From Choanephora cucurbitarum (lineage: Eukaryota > Mucoromycota > Mucoromycetes > Mucorales > Choanephoraceae), in contig JAIWNI010000002.1 of the NCBI GenBank assembly GCA_025331435.1, forward strand, positions 62,001 through 126,000: 64,000 nt of DNA, written 5' to 3'. The notes beneath the pieces are model-generated. The model made no database searches. It had not been told where the DNA came from and saw only the letters and a list, made by a program, of their open reading frames with translations. Of this stretch, positions 25,717 through 37,164 are shown in pieces (the stretch's first letter is position 1; each line of letters starts with the position of its first letter). Position numbers and translations under genes: made by a program.

Positions 25717-26632
25717 TTTTTTTTTACTATATTTCAAGTAACTAGCCAATAGTTAGTCTCTTCATTTTTTGAGGATGTTCTAAAAATCTTTATCTTGATT
25801 TTTGTCTATTGTGTTTCCAGGAAGAGTAATATAATTAGGATCAACACAGTTTAAATTTTTTGGAGTTCTGCGGATTACAATGATCTGTTACAACATACAT
25901 ACTATCATATCATTTTTAAAAAAATTCTATGGTTGTGTCTTTGGCTCACAACAAGAAAACTATGATAGCTTGTTGAGTGGAAGGCTCTTCTTGTTACTGT
26001 TAGATATATTCTGCTTTTTTTTACAGCTTATTTCAGCGATGAATAAACATTTGAAAGCGGTACATAGGTGTTCGACAATTAGTATTTTCTTCGATAGTTT
26101 ATAATTGTTTTGCAATTTGGAGCAAAAAAATCATTGATATGTCATCCTCAAATCAAGTATTTTTGCGACATGAAGATGAGTGCCTCTTTTATTTAAAATA
26201 CAACTAAGTGTAAAAGAGACAATACTTTATTATGTGATATTTGTCAATTGGTAACAGTATAAACTGAACGAGAAATAATATAGGCCTTTATTAGGTGAAG
26301 AGAAAAAGTGTTAAACACGATAAAAAATTCTTCTTAATATAATCGGTGTTTGCAAATTATAATTCAGATGTGGTAAATACCACATATAATAAGCACTGTT
26401 AACTAGATGCAATTACATCTTGATTGCCAATGAAGAAGACAGGTTTTGATTTAGAAAACGAAATTCTTGCAAATTGCTGTAAGAGTTGAGTTTCACTTGC
26501 TCGGACCAGTCATATTCAGCTTCAAGGATAGTTCCGCCTCACTTGTAGAGAGCCCAAAGTATTTTTAAGCTAATTGAAGTATTCATCATAGTCGATTCAA
26601 TCACCAATCACTGCATGAAACATAGGCGCATT
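25717..26632. other. AT-rich accessory DNA without recognisable genes
   Basis: About 0.9 kb. A plus ORF at 25880-26104 has no similarity I can name. Near 26445-26460 a short word like the MITE subterminal repeat occurs but without ends. Otherwise nothing. Confidence 0.4.
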
Positions 26633-28080
26633 CATGATGATGTCTACGTATCAGGCAAATTGGCGATCAACGTAGCCGACAGCAAAGATCCGCCGCTCTC
26701 TTCCACTCATCTGCAAGAGTGTACTTGAGAGAATCATCAAGAACGTGCCCGCGCCATAGTAGCGAGATCCATCTTCCGCAGGGTAATGTCAAATACACTA
26801 GTGAGCCCCATGCCTAGCCTCTTTGCGACCAGCCAGCTGCAGATACTGCTGAAAAAGATGGGCCTCAGAGTCTCTACTATGGAAGGAGAAAGGGAGAGCG
26901 AAAGAGAGGGCAAAAGGCGGAGGAAAAAGAAGACATAGTTAGAAAAAGCTAAGCGAAATAACATAACAAGACTACTTGCCTTTTTATATCAGCACAGAAT
27001 ACTCCAAAGACGCCCATGATGATGTCTACGTATCAGGCAAATTGGCGATCAACGTAGCCGACAGCAAAGATCCGCCGCTCTCTTCCACTCATCTGCAAGA
27101 GTGTACTTGAGAGAATCATCAAGAACGTGCCCGCGCCATAGTAGCGAGATCCATCTTCCGCAGGGTAATGTCAAATACACTAGTGAGCCCCATGCCTAGC
27201 CTCTTTGCGACCAGCCAGCTGCAGATACTGCTGAAAAAGATGGGCCTCAGAGTCTCTACTATGGAAGGAGAAAGGGAGAGCGAAAGAGAGGGCAAAAGGC
27301 GGAGGAAAAAGAAGACATAGTTAGAAAAAGCTAAGCGAAATAACATAACAAGACTACTTGCCTTTTTATATCAGCACAGAATACTCCAAAGACGCCCATG
27401 ATGATGTCTACGTATCAGGCAAATTGGCGATCAACGTAGCCGACAGCAAAGATCCGCCGCTCTCTTCCACTCATCTGCAAGAGTGTACTTGAGAGAATCA
27501 TCAAGAACGTGCCCGCGCCATAGTAGCGAGATCCATCTTCCGCAGGGTAATGTCAAATACACTAGTGAGCCCCATGCCTAGCCTCTTTGCGACCAGCCAG
27601 CTGCAGATACTGCTGAAAAAGATGGGCCTCAGAGTCTCTACTATGGAAGGAGAAAGGGAGAGCGAAAGAGAGGGCAAAAGGCGGAGGAAAAAGAAGACAT
27701 AGTTAGAAAAAGCTAAGCGAAATAACATAACAAGACTACTTGCCTTTTTATATCAGCACAGAATACTCCAAAGACGCCCATGATGATGTCTACGTATCAG
27801 GCAAATTGGCGATCAACGTAGCCGACAGCAAAGATCCGCCGCTCTCTTCCACTCATCTGCAAGAGTGTACTTGAGAGAATCATCAAGAACGTGCCCGCGC
27901 CATAGTAGCGAGATCCATCTTCCGCAGGGTAATGTCAAATACACTAGTGAGCCCCATGCCTAGCCTCTTTGCGACCAGCCAGCTGCAGATACTGCTGAAA
28001 AAGATGGGCCTCAGAGTCTCTACTATGGAAGGAGAAAGGGAGAGCGAAAGAGAGGGCAAAAGGCGGAGGAAAAAGAAGAC
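26633..28080. repeat. Tandem repeat, 382 bp unit, 3.8 copies
   Basis: Units start at 26633, 27015, 27397 and 27779 (each CATGATGATGTCTACG). As far as I can see the copies are identical; the fourth ends after 302 bp at 28080. The unit is richer in G+C than its surroundings. Each full unit contains a 75-codon minus ORF starting MLFRLAFSNYVFF and ending KMDLATMARARS. Whether this is satellite DNA, a copied gene piece or both is open. Confidence 0.95.
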
Positions 28081-28120
28081 AGCATAAAATTATTTTATTG
28101 ACGTCAGCAAGACTATAGTA

Positions 28121-29449
28121 CAGTGGGGTTGAAAAAGATAAGATAAAAATTTAAATTTCCGTCTCAAATATGTTGACAATGCAAGAAATAGTCGATCTCC
28201 TTTATCTCTTTTTTGTATCAAAATGGCTCAAAGAACCCACTTAACTGATGCAGAAAAACGTCTTATTGTCAAATTAAGCCAAAGTGGTATGAAAGCTAAG
28301 CAAATTTCAACATCTGCAGGTTTAAAATTGGCCAGCGTCTACACACTCTTGAGAAGACAAAAATTGCAAGGTACGACAGATCGTGCTAAAGGATCTGGAA
28401 GACCTAGAAAACTCAGTCCTAGAGTTTTAAGAACTCTTAAGCGGGTCATTGTGCTCAACAGGAGAGCAACTTTGGCCGAATTGATGTCCTCTTTGCCTGT
28501 CAAGGTTCACAGGGATACCGTTCGTCATGCATTGCGCAGAACGTGCTATAGAAGCCGAGTAGCACAGAAGAAGCCATTCCTAATGCCTTCCACCGAAGAA
28601 GAAGACTCGACTTTGCAAGAAGATACAAGCACTGGACAGTGGAAGACTGGAAGAAGGTGATTTGGACGGATGAAAGTTCGTTTGAAAACGGCAAAAATTC
28701 TGCGAAGGTGATGGTTTGGCACCTACCGTTTGAAAAGTACTTCGAAAAATGTCTAGCACCTAGTTTCAAGAGTGGTAGGACCAGCTTGATGGTTTGGGGT
28801 GCCATCAGTTATGGTCATAAGTCCCGACTCCACTTCTGCAGCGATATTGAACGCAAAGGAGAAGGCTTTGTATCGTCTATATACAATGGCCCTCTCCTTG
28901 AATTCTATGGACGGGAGCGAAATCTGATACTAATGGAAGATGGGGCTCCTGTTCATAGATGCAGATCTGCAAAAGATTGGAAGTTGGAGAAGGGATTGAA
29001 GGTGCTAGACTGGCCTGCACAGTCGCCAGATTTAAACCCGATCGAAAATCTTTGGATGATCAAGAAGCGACGAGTGCAGGCCTACCGAAGCAGACACGGG
29101 CGCTTCCCCAACGCAGAAGCTTACCGGGCATGCTTGCAAGATGTATGGGACAGTTTCAGACCAAAAGAATGGAGTAATCTCATTGCAAGCATGCCCAAAA
29201 GACTGAGATATGTCCTTGCCCACAGAGGTGGGGCAACAAGATATTAGCTGGCTACTAGCTCACCTATTTGTATTTTTTCAAAGCAATAAAAAGTTCAAAA
29301 ACATATTCAGATAATTTCTAATGACTTTTCGAGCATTTCAGGACATTTAGTAATAGTTTAATGGTGTTTAGTAGGTCAAGATCAATGATGATGATAATAT
29401 GAATTTTGCGGAAATTTAAAATTTTATCTTATTTTTTGCAACCCCACTG
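28121..29449 (+). mobile_element. Tc1/mariner element (Tc1 type, DD34E)
   Basis: 1329 bp with inverted ends starting CAGTGGGGTTG and agreeing over about 40 bp with few mismatches. The left flank is TA (28119-28120); the right flank is TG, so the target duplication looks mutated. It contains one transposase gene in plus orientation. The element begins 40 bp after the truncated end of the tandem repeat. Confidence 0.92.
28223..29247 (+). pseudogene. Tc1 transposase broken by one frameshift
   Basis: First part (28223 to about 28580): paired helix-turn-helix DNA-binding region (LTDAEKRLIVKLSQSG, GSGRPRKLSPRVLR). Second part in the next frame (about 28580-29247): TVEDWKKVIWTDESSF, LILMEDGAPVHRC, WPAQSPDLNPIENLW. 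The catalytic Asp, Asp and Glu are all kept, with 34 residues between the second and third. The frame changes near KKPFL/NAFHRRRR (about 28575-28585), consistent with one base gained or lost. Total length fits a normal Tc1 transposase of about 341 residues. Confidence 0.9.
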
Positions 29450-29565
29450 TGCACCAAAAGAAATGTAACCTGCTCTCTGAACACAAAATAGCTTTTTATT
29501 GACCCCCTTTACTTTTTTATGTAACCTTTTCATTCACCTGTTCACTACTTCTTTCAAACAATACA

Positions 29566-30999
29566 ATGGACAGCTTAGATGCAACTGTTGAGAAGGAGAT
29601 TATATGTGCCAGCACAAATATTGTACAAAGTGCGTCAAGACTAGCGAATCAAAGGATTCATGACCTGTTTGTCAATTACGCCAAAATAGAAGCTCAAGAA
29701 GAACAAGAGGACGAGGTACTTTACTTTCCAAACTCAAAGAAAAAGTCTCTAATTAATGCTAGGTTGTTGAAGTTGACAATGTGTGCATCGACAACAATGA
29801 CCTGTCTGTAGATGCAAAGATCAAGAGAGAGGCACTACGTCTTTACAATAACTACTTTGACTTGAAAGATGAAGAGAAAGCTGTTGTTACGTAAGTTAAT
29901 AAACCAAACAAAATGATTTGCGCACTTAACGACATCAACAATAGTCTTGGTTTGAATTCTATTCTTGACATGACCGGCTCTTCTGTACAAAAGAAGCTCT
30001 TGTCAAACGATTGGCACGATTTACGCCATCGCTTTTCACGCCGATTCGAATCACACTTTGAATTTGAAGGACAGCTCAACAATAAAATTGCTGAAATGGA
30101 AAAGGCTCGTGCTTATAGATACCAGAAGTAATATGCAACAGTTCTGTAACCGCGATTCATTGTAGATTGCAAAACAAGACATCCAGCAGGCAAGATTTGT
30201 TTGTTTTGAAAAGGAAATGAAGACAGCAAACAAGACACATTCCGATATCTTCAGCATGTACTCTCAGTAGTAAGTTTTGCCACATATCCTACTATTGTAT
30301 TGTTAGATTGTTAACTTTTTTAACTGCATCTAGCTTTGAGCTCATGGAGTTTCACTCGTACTTGTTTGAAAAGACAATTGACTGCACTGAGGCTGATGTA
30401 GTCATCAAGATGTGGTCGCCATTGATCGAAAAGCTGTTCCGAAGAGAGGGTCTCAGGACCAAGTGGGGAGAGTCGATGGGCGAGTTGGTAGACGAACAGC
30501 AGAGTTCTACCAATATGAGATTGGTAGCAAAAAGAAGAAAGGAAGCAGATAAAGCCGATATTCAAGTAGCTAGATTTGGTTCAGGCGCTATCAAGATTAC
30601 TAGTGACAAGACCAAGCTGTTCATCGAATCAAAGATGGTTATTGATCACATTGCCAAAGAAGAGACAGCCAAAGCTGCCAACATTATTGTTCCTTCTCTC
30701 CAAATAATTGGTTAGTTAAATTACTCATACACAATGTTCTTTTCTCTAATTTGTATTCTCTTTTAGGCAGCAAGGTTGCGCTTTTCTCGACGAAGTTAGA
30801 AGGTAACGGTGTGTATGTGGCTGTTAAAGAAGGCTCTGCTACCATACCCAGTCATATGTTGCACGTTAAGGATTTTAGAGAAGTCATCATGCTTCTTTAC
30901 AAATTTAAGGTAAATACATAAAAACAATATTATGTATTAAGAGCTTAACAAATACAAAAGGCTGCTACTTTGAATTTGATGGCTCGGATCCAGACGTAA
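29566..30999 (+). CDS. Multi-exon Mucorales-type family protein, copy 2, with a GC-AG intron
   Basis: Seven exons fit: 29566-29715, 29763-29890, 29945-30104, 30166-30269, 30334-30710, 30767-30909, 30961-30999; they sum to 366 residues plus stop. The third intron would begin GC (30105) where copy 3 has GT. Landmarks: MDSLDATVEKEIICAS, IKREALRLYNNYFDL, GLNSILDMTGSS, FELMEFHSYLFEKTIDCTEA, LIEKLFRREGLRTKWGESMG, GVYVAVKEGSATIPSH. I recall relatives in Mucorales with a DLRL core and a GxYV strand near the end, function unknown. Here about 13 residues holding that core (KVDLRLxKDTxSR) are missing, and the C-terminus ends early. Possibly no longer functional. Confidence 0.55.
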
Positions 31000-32855
31000 A
31001 ATCTGCCATATGTTACGTATCAAATAAAGAGAAAAAAAAACTTGCTTTTCTTTATCTGGCAATTTTGATTAGTCCAAACTGTTCGACAAGAAGCAATGGG
31101 CTATGTTGTCAAAAAAAAACTGTACATTTCCAACAGATAAAGCTTAACGACAAGATCTACAATGAATTGAAAGACGTAATGTAGCCTCCATTCAATACTC
31201 TGAAGCCGAAAACGACAATTATAAAAAAAAACTAGACTAGAATCTACACACAAGTTATTGATCTGCTCTATTTTTGGAAAGAAATTGGTTGGTTTCATCG
31301 TAGCTATATGAAAAGATGAGGACAAGCCAGAAAAGATGCAATCAATTGATGGTCGCTTGTGAATTCTTATAGAGCACAATACAATATAACAAAATCAATG
31401 ACTAGTAACAACAAGAACAAGAACAAGAACAAGAACAATTCAATGCTTGTTCAAGCCAAAGGTTTCGGAATGATCCGAAAAAAAAAGTAAAAGGGTGGGA
31501 AAGAAAAAAAGAGATGAATAAACATGAATGCCTTATTTTTTTATCTTGTCGTGACATTGCCATTAGTAGATATAGACCAAAGGAAGCAGAACCTTCAATT
31601 AGCTTTCTCTTGCTATGCGAGTGCTCATCCAATTAATACATAGGAGCAGCTTGGAAAGCTAGTCTTTCTTTCCTTTTTTCTTTCTTTTTCCTCTTTTTCC
31701 TTGAAGAGAAGCTCTAAATCACTTTACTTATGCAAAAGTAGACAAAACATATTTCTTGGATCAAACAGATAAGCTCGTAATACTACCCACCATTATATTG
31801 AATCTAGACTTGAAATTGCACGTTATGAATTGGCAAAAGGTGAGCTCTGGTTCAATCCGAAACTCATTTCTCTTATCATAGACCTTTTTGATGAAGACAA
31901 ACGAGGTGAATATATTGAGGATCTAGAAAAATAATTCAATTGTCGTGGCGCAAATAGAGTTTGAGCCAAAAGATTTCTTCTTGTTTTCTTATATGCAAAA
32001 AAGGTTATTTGTTAATGTTAACAATAAAAGCTTATTCGCTGCTATCAAACTTTATTTCTAGTATGAAAAAAGGATCTGTTGTTTTTTCTCTTAAATAAAG
32101 ACAGAAGCCTTTAAGTCAATGGAGCAATGCGGCAAGCCACTGAAATCTGCAATCGAATAATGCCTTAGGCTTAAACGATAACGACAATCGATTCATCATC
32201 TTTACATTATTTTTCATGCCAATAATCTATTTTTTCTAAGCACACAAAAAGAACGGAATGATCCGAGTGCTTTAGCCAAAGTATGCTGCATTTAGTTTTA
32301 TAGAAGTAAACAGAAAGATTCGAAAGACAGTATTATAGTGATCTACAAGATGTAGATGATCTCATGTCGCACGCATAAAACATACGATTTTAACAAAAGT
32401 AAACAATAACATATGCTTCATAAGACTTCTCTTGAAAGACAGATGACAACAGATTGTAGCAAGGAAAGTCAAGAAAAAGAAGATGTTAATACAGCATTCA
32501 AATAAGGCTCTGCTAGTACGGTCCTTGTTTGAGAGATCTTTATGAGTCTTGTCTTTAAGCTCCAAGTATGGTCGAATAAAAAAAAAAGACGGTTTTCAAA
32601 CTTGCGCAGCAGTAATGTGAAAACGGTGTAGACAGACTTTTATTATTATTAACCTAATGTCGTTGCACAAGGACTTGAAAACGTATATATACTTTGTTTG
32701 AATTGACTTGTCTGCTGCTTTACCCACACTAAATTCACTCTCACTGCTTTAAACTTAACTCTGTTACTGACATTCTCACTGATCTATATTCAATTATATT
32801 ATTTACACTCCTGCTCTCAATTTAATCATATTACTCTTTCATTAATTTATTTCCA
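31000..32855. other. Spacer with a possible orphan gene tail
   Basis: AT-rich. An AACAAG microsatellite sits at about 31408-31440. At 31765-31934 a spliced-looking pair (intron with GTGAGC donor at about 31840 and CATAG acceptor at 31881) reads TTHHYIESRLEIARYELAKD, then LFDEDKRGEYIEDLEK and a stop. It looks like the last two exons of a gene whose 5' part is absent. I do not recognise it. The 300 bp before 32856 are a T/C-rich promoter. Confidence 0.35.
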
Positions 32856-34363
32856 ATGGACAAGCTTGACAAAAGTGTTACTAAAGAAGTAGTGAAGACC
32901 AGTCAACAAATAGTACGCAATGCTGCAAAGCTTGCCAATGAAAGAATTGCTGGTATGACAGCAAGCGGAGTCAAAAGAAAAGCAGCTACAAAAGTAGAAG
33001 AAAAAGTAATATACTTTCAAAATTTAAAGCAACCCCTTATTAATGCATTTCTTCTTTTTTTCTTAATAGGAAGCAGAGGTAGAAGCAGATAAGATCTGCA
33101 TAGATCAAGATGGTGTTTCCATTGGCACAAGAATTAAGAGAGAGGCTTTGAGGCTCTATGAGGACTATTTTAACTTAGAGCATGAAGAAAAAGCTGTTGT
33201 TGCGTAAGTTACATAAAGTAAGCAAAACTTTCTAAATGCCTACTAACATCAACAATAGCCTTGGTTTGAATTCCATCCTTGATGTGACCCGCTCTTCCCC
33301 CCAAAAACAGTTTCTATCGAATCAATGGGACGAATTGCATAATCTTTTTGGAGGCCGATTCCGATCAGGCTTTGAGTTCGAAGGAGAGCTTTCAGAAAGC
33401 ATCAAGGAGATTGAAAAGGTTTGTGCTTATAGATACCAGAAGTAATATGCAACAGTTCTGTAACCGCGATTCATTGTAGATTGCAAAACAAGACATCCAG
33501 CAGGCAAGATTTGTTTGTTTTCAAAAGGAAATGAAGACAGCAAACAAGACACATTCCGATATCTTCAGCATGTACTCTCAGTAGTAAGTTTTGCCACATA
33601 TCCTACTATTGTATTGTTAGATTGTTAACTTTTTTAACTGCATCTAGCTTTGAGCTCATGGAGTTTCACTCCTACTTGTTTGAAAAGACAATTGACTGCA
33701 CTGAGGCTGATGTAGTCATCAAGATGTGGTCGCCATTGATCGAAAAGCTGTTCCGAAGAGAGGGTCTCAGGACCAAGTGGGGAGAGTCAATGGGTGAAGA
33801 TGCTGAAGATAAATCGACAGGTATTAAAGTCGATCTAAGACTTGTTAAAGACACAATCTCAAGAAGGAAAAAAGAAGCCTCAAAGGCTAATGTTGAAGTT
33901 GCCAAGTTTGGTGCAAGTCCTGCGAAGATCACCACTGATAGCTCAAAGCTATTCATTGAGTCAAAAATTGTAATCGACAATCTTGCCAAAGAAGAACCCA
34001 AGAAGGCGAACAGAACTATAGTTCCTTCTTTACAGATTGTTGGTAAGTTGAATCATCCGTATGCAATTTTCTTTTCTCTAACTTGCAATTTTTTAGGCAA
34101 CAAAATCATTCTCTTTTCTGTGGCTTTGGAAGCCAACGGTGTTTATGTAGCAGTAAGAGAAGGATCTGCCTTCATTCCTTCGCACGTATCACATGTGAAA
34201 GATTTAAGAAGAGTGATCAAGCTCCTTTCAAAGCTTAAAGTAAGTACACAAAAAAAAACAATATCATGTATCAAGTGATTTAATGAGTATAATAGACTGC
34301 CACCATGGACTTGATGGCTTTTGGTCTACATGGAGAAAACAAAAACAGCAGCAATAGCAGCAA

Positions 34364-34404
<41 letters not shown>

Positions 34405-34493
34405 TCTCATGGCTTCGAGGTACTTGGGTACCTCCTACTGGAGAAAAGAAGCGACTTCCTGCTCTCCCCGAACAACTCTTCCTTTGTAAATAA
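32856..34493 (+). CDS. Multi-exon Mucorales-type family protein, copy 3, apparently intact
   Basis: Seven exons (32856-33005, 33070-33203, 33259-33418, 33480-33583, 33648-34042, 34097-34239, 34296-34493) all with GT-AG borders and consistent phase: 427 residues. Landmarks: MDKLDKSVTKEVVKTS, IKREALRLYEDYFNLEHEEK, LGLNSILDVTRSS, SHSYLFEKTID-like block, KVDLRLVKDTISRRKKEASK, KIILFSVALEANGVYVAVRE, GSAFIPSHVSHVKDLRRVIK. The last exon has an Asn-Ser run (34341-34399, repeated AGCAAC) and ends WVPPTGEKKRLPALPEQLF. No known domain; the family is a repeated one in Mucorales as I recall it. Between exons 3 and 5 it is almost identical to copy 2, elsewhere only distantly similar. Confidence 0.65.
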
Positions 34494-34790
34494 ATTATGT
34501 GTATTTTTAATCTTGTCTTTATCTTTAAAAAAAATTGTTCTTTGCATTGAGTCAACTAAACTACTCTAGAAGTGTTCAGCTACAGTATATATGTATATAT
34601 ATATATATATATATTATGGCTTGCATAAATAAATAAAAGCTACAAAAGTCGATTGAAGATGGCCTGTCAAAACCTACAGCAATTTGCTAATGATTCTGCT
34701 TAGATATGAAACTACAAATCGCTCTATCGAATCCAACATTTTAGCTGTCTTTGTTCAACACACTTTGCTAATTTTCGGTCTGAATCCAAT
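34430..34790 (+). repeat. 3' end of copy 3, mate of 24747-25080
   Basis: Includes the end of the last exon and about 300 bp of downstream DNA with a GTATATATATA run (about 34589-34612). The match to 24747-25080 continues well past the stop codon, so the duplicated unit included 3' flanking sequence. Confidence 0.8.
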
Positions 34791-34799
34791 AAAGCTCGA

Positions 34800-35426
34800 T
34801 AGTCTTCATAAAAAGGTACTCTAGCAGACAATAGACTTTATTGAAACGGACGTGGCAACCAATACATAGTCTCTTTTGGTGCAAAAGCTATTTGAAAGTA
34901 ACAATAAGAAACAAATAGGGTCAACCAATAGGGAAACTGGTAAGTGAAAGGCACAGCTCAACCAAGATGAAAGTCAGTATGAGATTGACCAAATGATAGT
35001 TGGACTGTTTCATATGCTACAGTCAAAACACTGATTGGAACTAGCGTTTTATTTATTGTATAGTTTTTATATAAATCAGGTTGTTTTCATCTCCTGCTTG
35101 AGTTCGATTGTAGCATCCTAGTTGACATCAGTTCTCGCTTGCATCCTAGTTTGTAAACTATGAGATCCGAGTATATTTTATGCGCTTTTACGTCAGCAAT
35201 TTGATGTTTTTCCAATCATTACTGCTTAGTTATCAGCTTTTCATCAAGCTTATCATTTGAAGCTCCAGATAAACAGTAGTACTCCTAATATGTTAAGATT
35301 GCCCTTGGTGGATGTGTTATGGAGTCGAATCCTTTACTTACCCTAACTCAGGTACCTGATCACAAACTCGCTTTTTTTCTTTCTTTCTTTCCAATAAGAC
35401 AATTCTATACTATCATCGTTAAAAAC
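34800..35426. other. Spacer downstream of copy 3
   Basis: About 630 bp, AT-rich, no supportable ORF. The last 100 bp before 35427 are T/C-rich, as in other leaders here. Confidence 0.4.
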
Positions 35427-36682
35427 ATGTCTCAACGAAGATTTTTTCCTACTGACAAACATTTAGAAGAAAGACCTCACCTTCGTGCTCATCTTTTGTG
35501 GTTGGAAAAGCTTCAACAGCAACACTTTCGCGATCATCCAGAAGATCAAGATGAAGTGCGTTTCTTCGAGGTTGGTCATCTAGGACGACCTCTTGTTGCC
35601 GAATTCAGCGAAAGTTTTGTTGAGATAGACCTTGAAAGAAGAAGAAAAAGCTGCTGGAACCAGTTCGTTAGCAACAAAAAGGCTGAAAACTTGCTCATTC
35701 GCAACCCTGAGCACCAGTCTCTAATCAAGGCTCAGTACGACGATGTCAAAGCAAATGAGCAAGACTTTCAAGAGCTCATCAAGCAAACTGATGAATTCAA
35801 TGCACAGGCGGCTTTAGTGAGTGTGCCTGTTCGCATTGCAACTCCAAAAAAAACAAATGAAAGTCTTGCAGAAGCTGTGCGACTGGTTCTTTCAGGAGTA
35901 CAAGACTCACATTGTACTCTTTTTTTCTACTGAAGCTAAAGAATTGGTCAAGCGAGTCGGCAGTTATCACAACAGCGGTAAGTAGACAAACCTAGCATTA
36001 TGCATTGTTGAATGATGTATTTCCTAATTTACCATATATAGCACTAGGAACGCGCTTTATAAATCAATTGTCCAGAAGTTGGAACAGGCTGTTGAGTTGT
36101 CCTTTCATGATATCGTTTTGTTCGAAGGGACAGAGCTAGAGCGTTGAGTTCAAGGTAATGTCCAGTGTTTCAAGTACCTCAAAAACACTGATGTTTAGCA
36201 GTTATTGTAAAATAAGCTTTCGGGGAGACATCCCCTGCTTCTGCTACTGCTGCCTTTATCACTAATTCCTCTGTTGCTCCCACTACCTTTGCTTCTACTT
36301 CCGCTTCTTCTGTCTCTGACATTTTATCTTTTGTTGACAGTTACAAAACTACGACAGAGAAAAGAAAACACTTGCAGAAGTATATTCGAGATGAAGTGCT
36401 AAAGTTGTATCGTAAGTGCAATTGACCCTTTAAAATATTTCGAGAAAAACGGAAGAATTAACAAAGCTATCTCTAGAACAACGATACTCTTATGAGGTGA
36501 AGAGTGTTCCTTGGTCGCTATTGCTTGGCTCTGATAGCATTATCAAGCTTCATCCTTGGACTCGTGTTTCTGTCGATCTGATAGACAACAGATATCGCCC
36601 CCAATGCCTCGATCTCGAGATATTGAGGGAACTGGCGAGCAATCTCCATAAGGGAATTGTTAAAATCTTGAATAAGAATTAG
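35427..36682 (+). CDS. Unrecognised multi-exon gene, probably partly broken
   Basis: Exon 1 (ATG 35427) reads MSQRRFFPTDKHLEERPHLR, LLWLEKLQQQHFRDHPEDQD, ERRRKSCWNQFVSNKKAENL, AQYDDVKANEQDFQELIKQT. Later blocks fit further exons: LYKSIVQKLEQAVELSFHDI (about 36060-36150), TTTEKRKHLQKYIRDEVLKL (about 36350-36410) and EQRYSYEVKSVPWSLLLGSD with LEILRELASNLHKGIVKILN to a stop at 36682. I cannot join exon 1 to the second block without a frame change near the T run at 35921-35927, and another conflict occurs near 36150. Either unusual splicing or decay. No family named. Confidence 0.4.
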
Positions 36683-36926
36683 TAACACTGAAAGTCAACT
36701 TACTTATTTATCATTAGGTGAGGGCTTAGCCATGAAGGAGCTTACATTTCTAAAGAAGTGTATTTTTTTTGTTTTACCACTCAATTTTTTTCTTTATCTG
36801 CAGACGCGTTTATGGTTTTCCCTCTAGAAGCCCTCAGCCTTTTAGTCTTGTATGGGTAGAGGAAGTATTGCAGGCACATATGTGCTTTGGCTCTATATAC
36901 TGCCTGTAATGCTCCGTCTTTAGGCT

Positions 36927-37160
36927 TTATCTATACAAAGTAACCATATTTTTTTTAAGTAAATAAAGTGCTTCTTTAAACAAACAACAAGCATATTGCA
37001 AACCACACCTTAATTGCGGTAATAAAATCAGCACCTCCGCTGCATAGGGATCAACTCCATTGCATTCAAACCAAGCAGTAAGAGTGGTATTTTTTGTGGC
37101 AGCTTCTGAGGCCAATACATCTTCAATAATACCAGATAAATCAACTAGCTGGGGGTATTG
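36927..37160 (-). mobile_element. Helitron Rep fragment
   Basis: The minus strand reads LVDLSGIIEDVLASEAATKN then TTLTAWFECNGVDPYA. The TTLTAWFECN stretch is a well-kept segment lying between the Rep and helicase parts of fungal Helitron proteins. The match fades within about 150 bp on both sides. A small relic, not connected to the larger Helitron at 50.6-53.0 kb. Confidence 0.6.
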
Positions 37161-37164
37161 GCCT

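Noticed and set aside
31840..31870. A GGTTCAATCC word like a tRNA B box
   Set aside because: No matching A box, acceptor stem or T run; it lies in a probable intron.
34305..34493. Possible independent Asn/Ser-rich gene
   Set aside because: It joins in phase to the previous exon as the last exon of copy 3; the Asn-Ser run is an AGCAAC microsatellite within it.
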